Below are positions 35,238 to 45,052 of a stretch of DNA of 64,000 bases, in pieces. The notes beneath the pieces are model-generated. The model saw only the letters and a list, made by a program, of their open reading frames with translations. It was not told the origin of the DNA and did not search any database. This stretch comes from Pseudomonas viridiflava (GTDB taxonomy: Bacteria; Pseudomonadota; Gammaproteobacteria; Pseudomonadales; Pseudomonadaceae). The stretch is from positions 1 through 64,000 of the forward strand of contig NZ_UPSE01000499.1 in NCBI RefSeq assembly GCF_900573885.1. Reading direction: 5' to 3'. A program made the position numbers and the translations under genes. Each line of letters begins with the position of its first letter. Within the stretch, counting starts at the first letter, position 1.

Positions 35238-37286
35238 TCAGGCCTGGTCCGCTGCTTCTGGCAGGGTAAAACCAGAAACCGAACGACGCATCTCACTGGC
35301 CATTTTGGCCAGGTTACCAATGCTCTTGGCAGTAGCGGTGGTACCCGAGGACGTCTGCGAGGTGATCTCCTGAATCACGTTCATGGTGTTGGAGATGTGG
35401 CCCGCAGAGGACGCTTGCTGACGGGCGGCGTTGGAGATGTTCTGGATCAAGGCCGCGAGGGTCTTGGATACCTTTTCAATCTCTTCCAGTGCCACACCGG
35501 CGTCTTGCGCCAGACGCGCACCGCGTACTACTTCGGAAGTGGTTTGCTCCATGGAGATAACCGCTTCGTTGGTGTCGGTCTGAATCGTTTTAACCAGCGC
35601 CTCGATCTGCTTGGTTGCAGCGGAGGAACGTTCAGCGAGGCGTTGTACCTCGTCCGCTACCACGGCGAAGCCTCGACCGGCGTCACCGGCCATGGAGGCC
35701 TGGATCGCGGCGTTCAGTGCGAGGATGTTGGTCTGGTCGGCAATGTCGTTAATCAGGCTAACGATGTCACCAATCTCCTGGGACGACTCACCGAGACGTT
35801 TAATACGTTTCGACGTGTCCTGGATCTGCTCACGGATGTTATCCATGCCGGTGATGGTGTTGTGCACCACCTCGTTACCCTTGTTGGCGATGGCTACGGA
35901 ACGTTCTGCTACCGCAGACGATTCCGAGGCGTTCGCCGATACCTGGTCAATGGACACGGCCATTTCGTTGATTGCCGCCGACGCACCGGCAATTTCTTGC
36001 GCCTGGTGCTCGGATGCTTCGGCCAGGTGCATTGCCGTTGCCTGGGTTTCCTGGGCGGCGGCGGCCACCTGTACGGCTGTCAGGTTGATCGTGGCAACGA
36101 GGTCGCGCAGCTGGTCGATCGAGTAGTTGATCGAGTCGGCGATGGCACCGGTGAAGTCTTCGGTTACGGTGGCCGCTACGGTCAAGTCACCGTCCGCGAG
36201 GTCGGCAATTTCATCGAGCAGTCGCAGAATCGCCGCCTGGTTCCGTTCGTTTTTCTCGGCGGTTTCAGCCAGTCGGCTGCGGGTGCTCTGCACCATGACC
36301 AGACCGATCAATACGATTGAGGCGATAGCCAGCAGACCCAGCACGTAGCCGGCCAGGGTGTTCATGGAACGCGCGCCCACCAGGTTTTCAAAGCCGCCGG
36401 CGAGTTTCGAGGCTTTGTCCAACAGGGTTTGCGACACGGTAAAGATGCTGCTCGCCGATTCACGAACCTGGAACAGTTCAGGCGAGGTTTCGAGAATTTC
36501 GTCTACCGAACCGGATACGAACTCGAACAGCTCGGAAATCTCGGACAGACGCTCCAGGGCTTCCTGGTCGCTGACCTTGGTGATCTTCATGGCGGCGTTG
36601 CCTTCGATCATCGCCTTGAGTACGCGACCGAACAGGCTGGCGTCACGACCGAACATGTCGGCGGCTTGTACCGAGTCTTCGTCACCGGCCAGTACCTTGT
36701 TCACCGAACCAAGGATACGTTCGGCCAACAGCGACTGACGCTGGGCAACCGATACCTGGGCAGCGGTCGCGCCGCTTTCCAGCAGAATGTCGACCACTTC
36801 TTCGTACTCGACCTGCAGCTGCGGAATGGTTTCGGCCAAGGTGGCAGCAACCTGGTGCAGAGACAGTACGGTTTGTTCGCTGGCGAGAATGGCGTCGGCG
36901 TTTTTACGCAGGCTGTCCCAGTCTTGCTGCACCGCGTCCATTTCCGGTTTCACGATGGCAGGCGCTGGCGGCAGGCCGGTGTTGTTGTCACCGGAAACCA
37001 GGAAGCTCCAACGCTTTTCGAAGTCGTTGCGCGCGTCTTTCAACAGGGCGAAGGCCTCTGTCTTACCCGCTGCTGCTTCCGTGGCGTTTTTCGCAATACG
37101 TTGGGAAAGTACACGCAGCTCACCGGAGTGGCTGATGTATTCCTTGTCGTAGTTCGACTGGGTGTTGATGTAGGCGAAGTTGGCGAAGAGCAGCACGATC
37201 GACACGATCAGGACGATAAAGAGTCCTGCGATCAACGAGCTACTACGCACTCCAGCCAATAGATTGCCTGCGTTCAGTTTTTTCAT
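35238..37286 (-). CDS. pilJ: Twitching-motility chemoreceptor PilJ
   Basis: Receptor of the Pil-Chp system, 682 residues. It has a transmembrane helix near residues 15-40, a long periplasmic region with two PilJ-type helical modules (about 45-305), a second transmembrane helix (about 310-335), HAMP, and the signalling hairpin with DQTNILALNAAIQASMAG and VVADEVQRLAER. The start MKKLNAG follows a GGGGG ribosome site and gives the length known for P. aeruginosa PilJ. A 25-residue upstream extension was rejected. Confidence 0.96.
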   Translation of the reverse strand: MKKLNAGNLLAGVRSSSLIAGLFIVLIVSIVLLFANFAYINTQSNYDKEYISHSGELRVLSQRIAKNATEAAAGKTEAFALLKDARNDFEKRWSFLVSGDNNTGLPPAPAIVKPEMDAVQQDWDSLRKNADAILASEQTVLSLHQVAATLAETIPQLQVEYEEVVDILLESGATAAQVSVAQRQSLLAERILGSVNKVLAGDEDSVQAADMFGRDASLFGRVLKAMIEGNAAMKITKVSDQEALERLSEISELFEFVSGSVDEILETSPELFQVRESASSIFTVSQTLLDKASKLAGGFENLVGARSMNTLAGYVLGLLAIASIVLIGLVMVQSTRSRLAETAEKNERNQAAILRLLDEIADLADGDLTVAATVTEDFTGAIADSINYSIDQLRDLVATINLTAVQVAAAAQETQATAMHLAEASEHQAQEIAGASAAINEMAVSIDQVSANASESSAVAERSVAIANKGNEVVHNTITGMDNIREQIQDTSKRIKRLGESSQEIGDIVSLINDIADQTNILALNAAIQASMAGDAGRGFAVVADEVQRLAERSSAATKQIEALVKTIQTDTNEAVISMEQTTSEVVRGARLAQDAGVALEEIEKVSKTLAALIQNISNAARQQASSAGHISNTMNVIQEITSQTSSGTTATAKSIGNLAKMASEMRRSVSGFTLPEAADQA

Positions 37287-37370
37287 TGTATGGCCCCCGC
37301 CTGGACCCACCGCACTACGTTTTCCCGTGTAACGCCAAAGGGCCGGCAAATGCCGACCCAACCTGATTAC

Positions 37371-37907
37371 TTAATACGCAACGTCGAGAAAGCCCGGGTG
37401 CTGTGCCAGTGCGTGAGGACTGAACACAAGCCACGGTTGTTCGCGTTGAAAAACCCCATGTATGAAGGGCTCAATAGCCGCTTCGAGCGCTGGCAACTGC
37501 TCGGAAAAGCTGTCCACCGGGAAGTGCTGCATACCAAACACTTCGTCGACGGTCAGGCCAGCGAAAACATCCTGGTGGTCTACGACCAGCACCCGGCGTT
37601 GCTTGCGCAGCGCAGAGAGCTCGGTACCGAAGTAGCCACACATATCCATTACCGGCAGCAAGCGTCCACGTACGTTGGCCACGCCCTTCACCCAGCTTTT
37701 GACGCCGGGCAACAGGGTGAACCGGGGTTCATGGAGCACTTCGCCGATTTCGCCCATCGGTGCTACGAACAGGCGGTCGCCCATGCGAAAGCCGATTCCA
37801 CTCCAGGTCTGCACCACGGCCCGCTGCGACGGCAAGCCGGCAGCCAGCAGTCGACAACGCTGGTCGATTTCGAGGAGGAGCTGAAAGGGAGTCTGCACGT
37901 CCGACAT
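37371..37907 (-). CDS. pilI: CheW-like adaptor PilI
   Basis: A 178-residue CheW domain protein linking PilJ to ChpA. Conserved segments are LLVAPMGEIGEVL-like (FVAPMGEIGEVLHEP), GVANVRGRLLPVMDM and VDEVFGMQHF. It sits in the usual place between pilH and pilJ. Confidence 0.95.
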   Translation of the reverse strand: MSDVQTPFQLLLEIDQRCRLLAAGLPSQRAVVQTWSGIGFRMGDRLFVAPMGEIGEVLHEPRFTLLPGVKSWVKGVANVRGRLLPVMDMCGYFGTELSALRKQRRVLVVDHQDVFAGLTVDEVFGMQHFPVDSFSEQLPALEAAIEPFIHGVFQREQPWLVFSPHALAQHPGFLDVAY

Positions 37908-37949
37908 GTCGGCCTTAACCTTCTAGTTTTTATAGGTGTGGTGGCGGTG

Positions 37950-38315
37950 TTAGCCCGCCAGCACCGCATTCAAGGTTTTCAGCAGCGTGTCTTCGTCCAC
38001 CGGTTTGGTCAGGTAGTCACGCGCGCCTTGGCGCTTGCCCCAGACCTTATCGGTTTCCTGGTCTTTGGTGGTGACGATAATTACCGGAATGTGATTGGTA
38101 TCAGCATCTTTGGTGAGTTGACGGGTTGCCTGGAAGCCATTGAGGCCCGGCATGACGATATCCATCAACACGGCGTCGGGCTTTTCCTGACGGGCAAGCG
38201 CCACGCCATCAGCACCATTTTCGGCCTTGAGCACCTGATGACCGTGCTTTTCGAGCATCGCGGTCAGCTTGTACATTTCGGTGGGAGAGTCATCAACAAT
38301 CAGAATTCGAGCCAT
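37950..38315 (-). CDS. pilH: CheY-like response regulator PilH
   Basis: A 121-residue single receiver domain with Asp52 as phospho-acceptor (VLMDIVMPG), the acidic pair DD at 8-9 and the conserved Lys in YLTKPVDE. In P. aeruginosa PilH opposes PilG and is linked to PilT-driven retraction. The pilT and pilU retraction ATPase genes lie about 8 kb away. Confidence 0.95.
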   Translation of the reverse strand: MARILIVDDSPTEMYKLTAMLEKHGHQVLKAENGADGVALARQEKPDAVLMDIVMPGLNGFQATRQLTKDADTNHIPVIIVTTKDQETDKVWGKRQGARDYLTKPVDEDTLLKTLNAVLAG

Positions 38316-38361
38316 GGTGTTTCCCTATGGAAGGTTGCGTCACCGCCCTAGCGGTCGAACG

Positions 38362-38769
38362 TCAAGATGCTTGTTCCACCGGGGTGAAATCTGGCACATG
38401 TGCCTTGATGGCGCCGAGCAACTCTTCCTTACTGAAAGGCTTGGTGAGGTACTGATCGGAACCCACGATTCGGCCTTTGGCCTTATCGAACAGACCGTCC
38501 TTGGAGGACAACATGATTACCGGGGTGGACTTGAAAGCACTGTTATTTTTGATAAGGGCGCAGGTCTGATAGCCATCTAACCGCGGCATCATGATGTCGA
38601 CAAAAATGATATTGGGGTGTGTGTCAGCGATTTTGGCCAAGGCATCGAAACCATCGACGGCGGTAATCACTTCACAACCCACTTTTTTCAGCAGGGTCTC
38701 AGCGGTGCGACGAATCGTTTTCGAATCGTCGATGACCATGACCCTTAATCCTTCGGAATGCTGTTCCAT
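38362..38769 (-). CDS. pilG: CheY-like response regulator PilG
   Basis: A 135-residue receiver domain with Asp58 (FVDIMMPRLDG), DD at 14-15 and Lys in YLTKPFSK. First gene of the pilG-H-I-J-K-chpA-B-C operon. In P. aeruginosa it promotes pilus extension and cAMP signalling through FimV/CyaB. The start has a weakly purine-rich site. Confidence 0.96.
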   Translation of the reverse strand: MEQHSEGLRVMVIDDSKTIRRTAETLLKKVGCEVITAVDGFDALAKIADTHPNIIFVDIMMPRLDGYQTCALIKNNSAFKSTPVIMLSSKDGLFDKAKGRIVGSDQYLTKPFSKEELLGAIKAHVPDFTPVEQAS

Positions 38770-39014
38770 GTTCGCCCTACCATCGCCTCGATGAGTCGTT
38801 ATTTTTCTACGTTTTCAGTGCGCCTGAGGCCTACCAGCTACGGGCTGCGACCCAATCGTAGGCCTTTTTAGCACACTCTCCGGAAGCAATCTATAAGCCC
38901 CGGAAGCGTAAGGTTTTTCCTTGACCGAAGTGGTCGCCATCGCCACTCTGGCGCCACATAGTCTAGTCGCGACACATTTCAACTGTCGCATTCGTTTCGC
39001 GGAGGATTTACCCC

Positions 39015-39968
39015 ATGAGCGTTCGCCTTGGCATAGTCATGGATCCCATTTCGGGCATCTCCTATAAGAAGGACAGCTCGCTGGCCATGCTGCTGGCCGC
39101 TCAGGCCCGTGGTTGGACATTGTTCTATATGGAGCAGCACGACCTGTATCAGGTTGCCGGGGAAGCCAAGGCGCGCATGCGTGCCCTTAAGGTCTTCGCC
39201 GATCCTCAACACTGGTTCGAACTGGGCGATGAAACCGACGCGCCTCTGAGCGAGCTGGATGTGATCCTGATGCGCAAGGATCCGCCCTTCGATATGGAGT
39301 TCGTCTACAGCACTTACCTGCTGGAGCAAGCGGAGCGGGCCGGGGTGCTGGTGGTTAACCGCCCTCAGAGTCTGCGCGACTGCAACGAAAAGTTGTTTGC
39401 CACGCAATTCCCGCACTGCACGCCACCGACACTGGTCAGCCGCCGCGCCGACATTCTGCGCGAGTTTGCCGTTGAGCACCGTGACATCATTCTCAAACCC
39501 TTGGATGGCATGGGCGGCGCCTCGATCTTTCGCCACCGCGAAGGCGACCCTAATTTGTCGGTGATTCTCGAAACCCTCACCCAACACGGCCAGCAGCAAA
39601 TCATGGCCCAGGCCTATCTGCCAGCCATCAAAGACGGCGACAAGCGCATTCTGATGATTAACGGCGAACCGGTGCCGTACTGCCTGGCGCGCATTCCTGC
39701 CGCCGGCGAAACCCGTGGCAACCTTGCCGCTGGCGGCCGGGGCGAAGCGCGACCGCTAAGCGAGCGCGACCGCTGGATTGCCGCCCAGGTCGGCCCGACC
39801 TTGCGCGAGAAGGGCCTGCTGTTTGTGGGCCTGGACGTGATTGGCGATTACCTCACCGAAATCAACGTCACCAGCCCGACCTGCATTCGCGAAATCGACA
39901 ACGCCTTTAATACCGGCATTGGCGAACAGCTGATGGCGGCCATCGCTGCTCAGTTGGACGCGCGCTGA
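39015..39968 (+). CDS. gshB: Glutathione synthetase
   Basis: ATP-grasp ligase of 317 residues joining gamma-glutamylcysteine and glycine. Typical segments are GIVMDPISGISYKKDSS, VVNRPQSLRDCNEKL, ILKPLDGMGGASIF and the metal/ATP region VGLDVIGDYLTEINVTSPTCIREID. The GGAGG ribosome site is strong. It is divergent from pilG and is followed by the tonB-like gene, as in other pseudomonads. Confidence 0.98.
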   Translation: MSVRLGIVMDPISGISYKKDSSLAMLLAAQARGWTLFYMEQHDLYQVAGEAKARMRALKVFADPQHWFELGDETDAPLSELDVILMRKDPPFDMEFVYSTYLLEQAERAGVLVVNRPQSLRDCNEKLFATQFPHCTPPTLVSRRADILREFAVEHRDIILKPLDGMGGASIFRHREGDPNLSVILETLTQHGQQQIMAQAYLPAIKDGDKRILMINGEPVPYCLARIPAAGETRGNLAAGGRGEARPLSERDRWIAAQVGPTLREKGLLFVGLDVIGDYLTEINVTSPTCIREIDNAFNTGIGEQLMAAIAAQLDAR

Positions 39969-40151
39969 CGAAACGTTGCTCCGCGCGCCGAATTGTCTTG
40001 GCGATATCAAGGACAAGAGCGACGCGGCGGAGCGACACGAGACCCACAGCGCAGAATTGCCCAGTGCTTCACCAAGCCGCGCAGTGCTTCATGGACTTTT
40101 CACCGAGCCCTCGGCAGACTGCGCGGCAACCTGAATTGACCCCGTTGTGCG

Positions 40152-41045
40152 ATGAAATCACCCGCCGCCTTGCCCGAGCTTCCTGACTACGGCGTCCGCC
40201 CTGCGGACCGGCTGGGCTTTACCCTGTTTCTCGCAGCGGCCGTGCACGCGGCGCTGATCCTCGGCGTGAGCTTCACCCTGGCGCCACCGAGCCAGATCAG
40301 CAAAACCCTGGAAATTACCCTGTCCACCTTCAAGAGCCAGGAAAAGCCTAAAGAGGCCGACTTCCTCGCCCAGGACAACCAGCAGGGCAGCGGCACCCTT
40401 GATAAAAAGGCGGCGCCGAAAACCACCGAGCAAGCGCTGTTCCAGGACAAGGAAATCAAGCGCATCACCTTGCCTACGGCGCCGGCACCTGCGACCAAAC
40501 AGCAGGCACCAAAGGCCGCCGTGGCCACCACCGCGCCAAAGCAGCAGAAAACCCCGGTCAAACGCGAAGAAGCCAAACCGCAACCGGACGCACGCAAAGC
40601 GCCAGCCTTCGACACCGAGCAGCTGTCTGCGGAAATTGCCGGTCTTGAAGCGGAATTGGCGAAAGAACAGCAGTTGTATGCCAAGCGCCCGAAGATTCAC
40701 CGCCTGAACGCGGCCTCGACCATGCGCGACAAGGGCGCCTGGTACAAGGATGACTGGCGCAAAAAGGTCGAGCGCGTGGGCAACCTCAACTACCCCGAGG
40801 AAGCGCGCAAGCAACGGGTTTACGGCAGCCTGCGGTTGCTGGTGTCGATCAACCGTGACGGCAGCCTGTATGAAGTGCAGGTACTGGAATCATCTGGCCA
40901 GCCGCTGCTGGACCAGGCCGCGCTGCGCATCGTGCGGCTGTCGGCGCCGTTCGCACCGTTCACCGGCGATCTTGCCGACATTGACCGTCTGGAAATCATC
41001 CGCACCTGGCGCTTCGAGCGCGGCGACAAGCTCTCCAGCAAGTAG
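40152..41045 (+). CDS. TonB-family energy transducer
   Basis: A 297-residue protein with one N-terminal transmembrane helix (about 21-43), a Lys/Pro/Gln-rich periplasmic spacer, and a C-terminal TonB domain (about 205-290: LNYPEEARKQRVYGSLRLLVSI ... WRFERGD). It corresponds in position to P. aeruginosa tonB3 (PA0406), linked there to twitching rather than iron uptake. No exbB or exbD is nearby, so it must share an energising motor from elsewhere. Confidence 0.92.
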   Translation: MKSPAALPELPDYGVRPADRLGFTLFLAAAVHAALILGVSFTLAPPSQISKTLEITLSTFKSQEKPKEADFLAQDNQQGSGTLDKKAAPKTTEQALFQDKEIKRITLPTAPAPATKQQAPKAAVATTAPKQQKTPVKREEAKPQPDARKAPAFDTEQLSAEIAGLEAELAKEQQLYAKRPKIHRLNAASTMRDKGAWYKDDWRKKVERVGNLNYPEEARKQRVYGSLRLLVSINRDGSLYEVQVLESSGQPLLDQAALRIVRLSAPFAPFTGDLADIDRLEIIRTWRFERGDKLSSK

Positions 41046-41129
41046 CCTTACGCCAGCGGCAACGCGTCGCTTGAGCAAATCGCCCCCTCAGCTTGTCATC
41101 GCCACCGGCCAGCGGCGACACTACGCGCC

Positions 41130-41699
41130 ATGAAAGCAGCCAACCCCAGCTACCTGAAAAATCATCTTCTGATTGCCATGCCGCACATGGCCGATCCGAA
41201 TTTTGCGCACACCGTCACCTACCTGGTGGAGCACAACGAGCAAGGCGCCATGGGCCTGGTCATCAACCGCCCCAACGGCCTGAACCTCTCCGACGTGCTT
41301 GAGCAGCTGCGCCCCGACACGCTACCGCCGGCCATTTGCCAGAGCCTGCCGATTTTCTCCGGCGGGCCGGTGCAAACCGATCGCGGCTTTGTGCTGCACC
41401 CCAGCGGCCCACAGTTTCAGGCCACCGTTGAACTGGGCGAGCTGGCGCTAACCACTTCGCAAGACGTGCTGTTCGCCATCGCCGACGGCTTCGGCCCCGA
41501 AAAGCACATCATCGTGCTCGGTTACGCGGGCTGGGAAGCCGGGCAACTGGAGCATGAACTGATCGACAACGCCTGGCTGACCTGCGCGGCCGATGCCAAC
41601 ATTCTGTTCGAGGTGCCTTACGACAAACGCCTGGAAGCCGCGGCCGCCCGTTTAGGCATCAACCTCAGCCTGCTCACTTCCCAAGCCGGACACGCCTGA
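41130..41699 (+). CDS. yqgE: YqgE/AlgH family protein (DUF179)
   Basis: A 189-residue protein with the DUF179 landmarks LLIAMPHMADPNFAHTVTYL, GAMGLVINRP, GGPVQTDRGFVLH and GYAGWEAGQLE. A regulatory role has been suggested for AlgH, but the biochemical activity is not settled. The stop shares one base with the ruvX start (TGATG), so the two are translationally coupled. Confidence 0.96.
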   Translation: MKAANPSYLKNHLLIAMPHMADPNFAHTVTYLVEHNEQGAMGLVINRPNGLNLSDVLEQLRPDTLPPAICQSLPIFSGGPVQTDRGFVLHPSGPQFQATVELGELALTTSQDVLFAIADGFGPEKHIIVLGYAGWEAGQLEHELIDNAWLTCAADANILFEVPYDKRLEAAAARLGINLSLLTSQAGHA

Positions 41700-42133
41700 T
41701 GGCCGACAAGCCTCTACGCCTGCTGCTCGGCTTCGACTACGGCACCAAGCAGATCGGTGTCGCAGTCGGCCAGGTCATCACCGGCCAGGCCCGCGAACTC
41801 TGTGTACTCAAAGCCCAGAACGGCGTGCCGGACTGGCAGAAAGTCGAAGCCCTGATGCGTGAATGGCAGCCGGACGCCATCGTTGTCGGCCTGCCGCTGA
41901 ACATGGACGGCACCCCGAGCGACATGAGCGAGCGCGCCGAGAAATTCGCCCGACGCCTCAATGGCCGCTTCAATTTGCCCGTGCACACCCACGATGAGCG
42001 CCTGACCACCTACGCTGCCAAAGGCGAGCGCCTTCACCAGGGACAACGCGGCGGTTATCGCGACAACCCGGTCGACGCCCTCGCCGCCGCCCTGCTGCTT
42101 GAGGGCTGGCTGGCCGAACACAGCGGCGCCTGA
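41699..42133 (+). CDS. ruvX: Putative pre-16S rRNA nuclease / Holliday-junction resolvase-like YqgF
   Basis: A 144-residue RNase H-fold protein. The acidic-site segments are FDYGTKQIGVAVG, VVGLPLNMDGT and DERLTTYAA, with a C-terminal VDALAAALLLEGWL. YqgF is implicated in maturation of the 16S rRNA 5' end. It is coupled to yqgE and followed by the pyr genes. Confidence 0.95.
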   Translation: MADKPLRLLLGFDYGTKQIGVAVGQVITGQARELCVLKAQNGVPDWQKVEALMREWQPDAIVVGLPLNMDGTPSDMSERAEKFARRLNGRFNLPVHTHDERLTTYAAKGERLHQGQRGGYRDNPVDALAAALLLEGWLAEHSGA

Positions 42134-42166
42134 AGCTTTGCGTTTTTTGCGATTCAAGGAGAGACC

Positions 42167-42682
42167 ATGAAGCTACCCAACCCCGCCGAGCTGCTGCCGC
42201 AAATGGCCAGCGCGCTCACCGACCACCTGCTCAAGCGCAACATCACCGCGCCGCGCTTTATCGGTATTCACACCGGTGGCGTGTGGGTGGCGCAGGCATT
42301 GTTGAAAGAGATGGGCCGCGACGACGAGCTGGGGGTTCTGGACGTGTCGTTCTACCGTGACGACTTCACCCAGAATGGCCTGCACCCGCAGGTGCGCCCG
42401 TCTGCACTGCCCTTTGAAATCGAAGGTCAGCATCTGGTGCTGGTAGACGACGTATTGATGAGCGGCCGCACCATTCGGGCCGCGCTCAACGAACTGTTCG
42501 ACTACGGCCGCCCCGCCAGCGTGACCCTCGTCAACCTGCTGGACCTCAACTCCCGCGAGCTGCCGATTCGCCCGGACGTGGTTGGCGCCACCCTGTCGCT
42601 GGCCCCCAATGAGCGCGTCAAAGTGCTCGGCCCCGCTCCGCTCACCCTCGAGCACCAGGCTCCCGCCTCCGCTGCCCACTGA
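42167..42682 (+). CDS. pyrR: Pyrimidine operon regulator / uracil phosphoribosyltransferase PyrR
   Basis: A 171-residue PRT-fold protein. The PRPP loop is LVLVDDVLMSGRTIRAAL, and RFIGIHTGGVWVAQAL lies near the N-terminus. In pseudomonads PyrR regulates the pyr operon together with pyrB-pyrC'. An AAGGAGAG ribosome site precedes the ATG, and pyrB starts 10 bases after its stop. Confidence 0.95.
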   Translation: MKLPNPAELLPQMASALTDHLLKRNITAPRFIGIHTGGVWVAQALLKEMGRDDELGVLDVSFYRDDFTQNGLHPQVRPSALPFEIEGQHLVLVDDVLMSGRTIRAALNELFDYGRPASVTLVNLLDLNSRELPIRPDVVGATLSLAPNERVKVLGPAPLTLEHQAPASAAH

Positions 42683-42692
42683 GACCTTTCCG

Positions 42693-43721
42693 ATGATGCC
42701 AACAGACGCCAAGCGCCCGCTGCAGCTCAACGACCTGGGCCAGCTGCGCCACTTTCTCTCGCTCGACGGCCTGCCTCGCGAGTTGCTGACCGAAATTCTC
42801 GACACCGCCGACTCGTTTCTCGAAGTCGGCGCCCGCGCCGTGAAGAAGGTGCCGCTGCTACGCGGCAAGACCGTGTGTAACGTGTTCTTCGAAAACTCCA
42901 CGCGCACGCGCACCACCTTTGAACTGGCGGCGCAGCGCTTGTCGGCAGACGTGATCACCCTGAACGTGTCGACCTCCTCGACCAGCAAGGGCGAAACCCT
43001 GCTCGACACCCTGCGCAACCTCGAAGCCATGGCGGCCGACATCTTTGTGGTACGCCACGCCGACTCGGGCGCCGCGCACTTCATTGCCGAGCACGTGTGC
43101 CCGGACATGGCGATCATCAACGGTGGCGACGGCCGCCATTCGCACCCGACCCAGGGCATGCTCGACATGCTCACCATTCGCCGGCACAAGGGCAGCTTTG
43201 AAAACCTGTCCGTGGCCATCGTGGGCGACATCCTGCATTCGCGCGTCGCGCGCTCGAACATGCTGGCGCTGAAAACCCTGGGCTGCCCCGACATCCGCGT
43301 CATCGGCCCGAAAACCTTGCTGCCGGTGGGTATCGAGCAGTACGGCGTGAACATTTACACCGACCTGGCCGAAGGCCTGAAAGACGTCGACGTGGTGATC
43401 ATGTTGCGCCTGCAACGCGAACGCATGACCGGCGGGCTGCTGCCCAGCGAGGGCGAGTTCTACCGCCTGTATGGCCTGACCAGCGAACGTTTGAAGCTGG
43501 CCAAGCCCGATGCGCTGGTCATGCACCCGGGGCCCATCAACCGCGGCGTGGAAATTGAATCGGCCGTGGCCGACGGCCCGCAGTCGGTGATTCTCAACCA
43601 GGTCACCTACGGCATCGCCATTCGCATGGCCGTGCTTTCCATGGCCATGAGCGGACAAACCACGCAGCGGCAGCTGAATCTGGAAGCCCAGGCCAACTCC
43701 GCAACTGAGGAGCACAACTGA
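42693..43721 (+). CDS. pyrB: Aspartate carbamoyltransferase catalytic chain
   Basis: Condenses carbamoyl phosphate with aspartate in pyrimidine synthesis. The 342-residue protein has the carbamoyl-phosphate motif FENSTRTRTTFE, the HPTQGMLD segment and the aspartate-side LQRERM loop. The roughly 20-residue N-terminal extension (MMPTDAKRPLQLND) is typical of Pseudomonas ATCase, where the N-terminus binds effector nucleotides in place of PyrI. A tandem ATG pair makes the exact start uncertain by one codon. The stop overlaps pyrC' by one base. Confidence 0.96.
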   Translation: MMPTDAKRPLQLNDLGQLRHFLSLDGLPRELLTEILDTADSFLEVGARAVKKVPLLRGKTVCNVFFENSTRTRTTFELAAQRLSADVITLNVSTSSTSKGETLLDTLRNLEAMAADIFVVRHADSGAAHFIAEHVCPDMAIINGGDGRHSHPTQGMLDMLTIRRHKGSFENLSVAIVGDILHSRVARSNMLALKTLGCPDIRVIGPKTLLPVGIEQYGVNIYTDLAEGLKDVDVVIMLRLQRERMTGGLLPSEGEFYRLYGLTSERLKLAKPDALVMHPGPINRGVEIESAVADGPQSVILNQVTYGIAIRMAVLSMAMSGQTTQRQLNLEAQANSATEEHN

Positions 43722-44992
43722 TGCGCATTGAAATCCTCGGTGCTCGCGTAATCGATCCGAAAAGCGGCCTGGACAAGGTCGCCGATCTGTTTATTGCCGA
43801 CGGCAAGATCGCCGGCATCGGCTCCAGGCCAGCCGGGTTTGAAGCGGATAAAAGCATCGACGCCAAAGGCCTGGTTGCCAGCCCTGGACTGGTGGACCTG
43901 AACGTCGCCCTGCGTGAGCCGGGCTACAGCCGCAAAGGCAGCATCGCCAGCGAAACGCTCGCCGCAGCGGCCGGCGGTGTCACCAGCCTGTGCTGCCCGC
44001 CGTTCACCAAACCGATTCTCGACACCCCGGCGGTAGCCGAGCTGATCCTCGACCGCGCCCGCAGTGCCGGACACACCAAGGTGTTTCCGGTCGGTGCGTT
44101 GAGCAAAGGGCTGGCGGGCGAGCAACTGGCTGAGCTGGTGGCGTTACGCGATGCGGGCTGCGTCGCGTTCGGCAATGGTCTCGACAGCTTTCGCAACAAC
44201 CGCACCCTGCGCCGTGCACTCGAATATGCGGCCACATTCGATCTGACCGTCGTATTCCATTCGCAAGATCACGACCTCGCGGAAGGCGGCCTCGCCCACG
44301 AAGGCGCCACCGCCAGCTTCCTGGGCTTGCCCGGCATTCCGGAAACGGCCGAAACCGTAGCCCTGGCGCGGGATTTGTTGCTGGTAGAGCAGACCGGCGT
44401 GCGCGCGCACTTCAGCCAGCTCACCAGCGCTCGTGGCGCGCAACTGATCGCCGATGCCCAGGCGCGCGGCCTGCCAGTCACGGCAGACGTGGCGCTGTAT
44501 CAACTGATACTCACCGACGAGGCGCTGATCGACTTCTCCAGCCTCTACCACGTGCAACCGCCGCTGCGCACCAGCGCCGACCGCGACGGCCTGCGTGCTG
44601 CGGTGAAGGCTGGCGTGATTCAAGCCATCGCCAGCCACCATCAGCCGCACGAAGCCGACGCGAAGCTGGCGCCATTCGGTGCTACCGAACCCGGTATCAG
44701 CAGCGTTGAACTGCTTCTGCCGCTGGCCATGAGCCTGGTACAGGACGGCCTGCTCGATCTGCCGACCTTGCTTGCACGCCTGAGCGCCGGCCCGGCGGCG
44801 GCATTGCGACTGCCGGCCGGCGAGCTGACAGTGAACAGCCCGGCGGACGTACTGCTGTTCGACCCGCAAGCCTCCACCGTGGCAGGCGAGCGCTGGTTCT
44901 CCAAAGGTCAGAACAGCCCGTTTATGGGCCATTGCCTGCCAAGCGCGGTGCGTTACACCTTGGTGGATGGGCATATCAGCTATCAGGCCTAG
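43721..44992 (+). CDS. pyrC': Inactive dihydroorotase homologue (ATCase subunit)
   Basis: A 423-residue dihydroorotase-fold protein lacking the zinc site. The usual DxHxH becomes DLNVALREPG, with Asn61 and Ala63 where the two histidines should be. Such proteins in pseudomonads are structural partners that hold PyrB in a dodecameric ATCase, and the active enzyme is encoded elsewhere. Coupling by a one-base overlap with pyrB fits equal synthesis of the two subunits. Confidence 0.93.
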   Translation: MRIEILGARVIDPKSGLDKVADLFIADGKIAGIGSRPAGFEADKSIDAKGLVASPGLVDLNVALREPGYSRKGSIASETLAAAAGGVTSLCCPPFTKPILDTPAVAELILDRARSAGHTKVFPVGALSKGLAGEQLAELVALRDAGCVAFGNGLDSFRNNRTLRRALEYAATFDLTVVFHSQDHDLAEGGLAHEGATASFLGLPGIPETAETVALARDLLLVEQTGVRAHFSQLTSARGAQLIADAQARGLPVTADVALYQLILTDEALIDFSSLYHVQPPLRTSADRDGLRAAVKAGVIQAIASHHQPHEADAKLAPFGATEPGISSVELLLPLAMSLVQDGLLDLPTLLARLSAGPAAALRLPAGELTVNSPADVLLFDPQASTVAGERWFSKGQNSPFMGHCLPSAVRYTLVDGHISYQA

Positions 44993-45011
44993 CTGGTCGA
45001 GCCCACAAAAC

Positions 45012-45037
45012 AAAAGCCCGCCATCAGGCGGGCTTTT
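45012..45037. terminator. Bidirectional terminator after pyrC'
   Basis: An 11-bp stem AAAAGCCCGCC/GGCGGGCTTTT with a 4-base loop, followed by TTTTA on the plus strand and preceded by an A run that serves the minus-strand TM2 gene. Confidence 0.9.
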
Positions 45038-45052
45038 TTACGTGCGTTGCGG

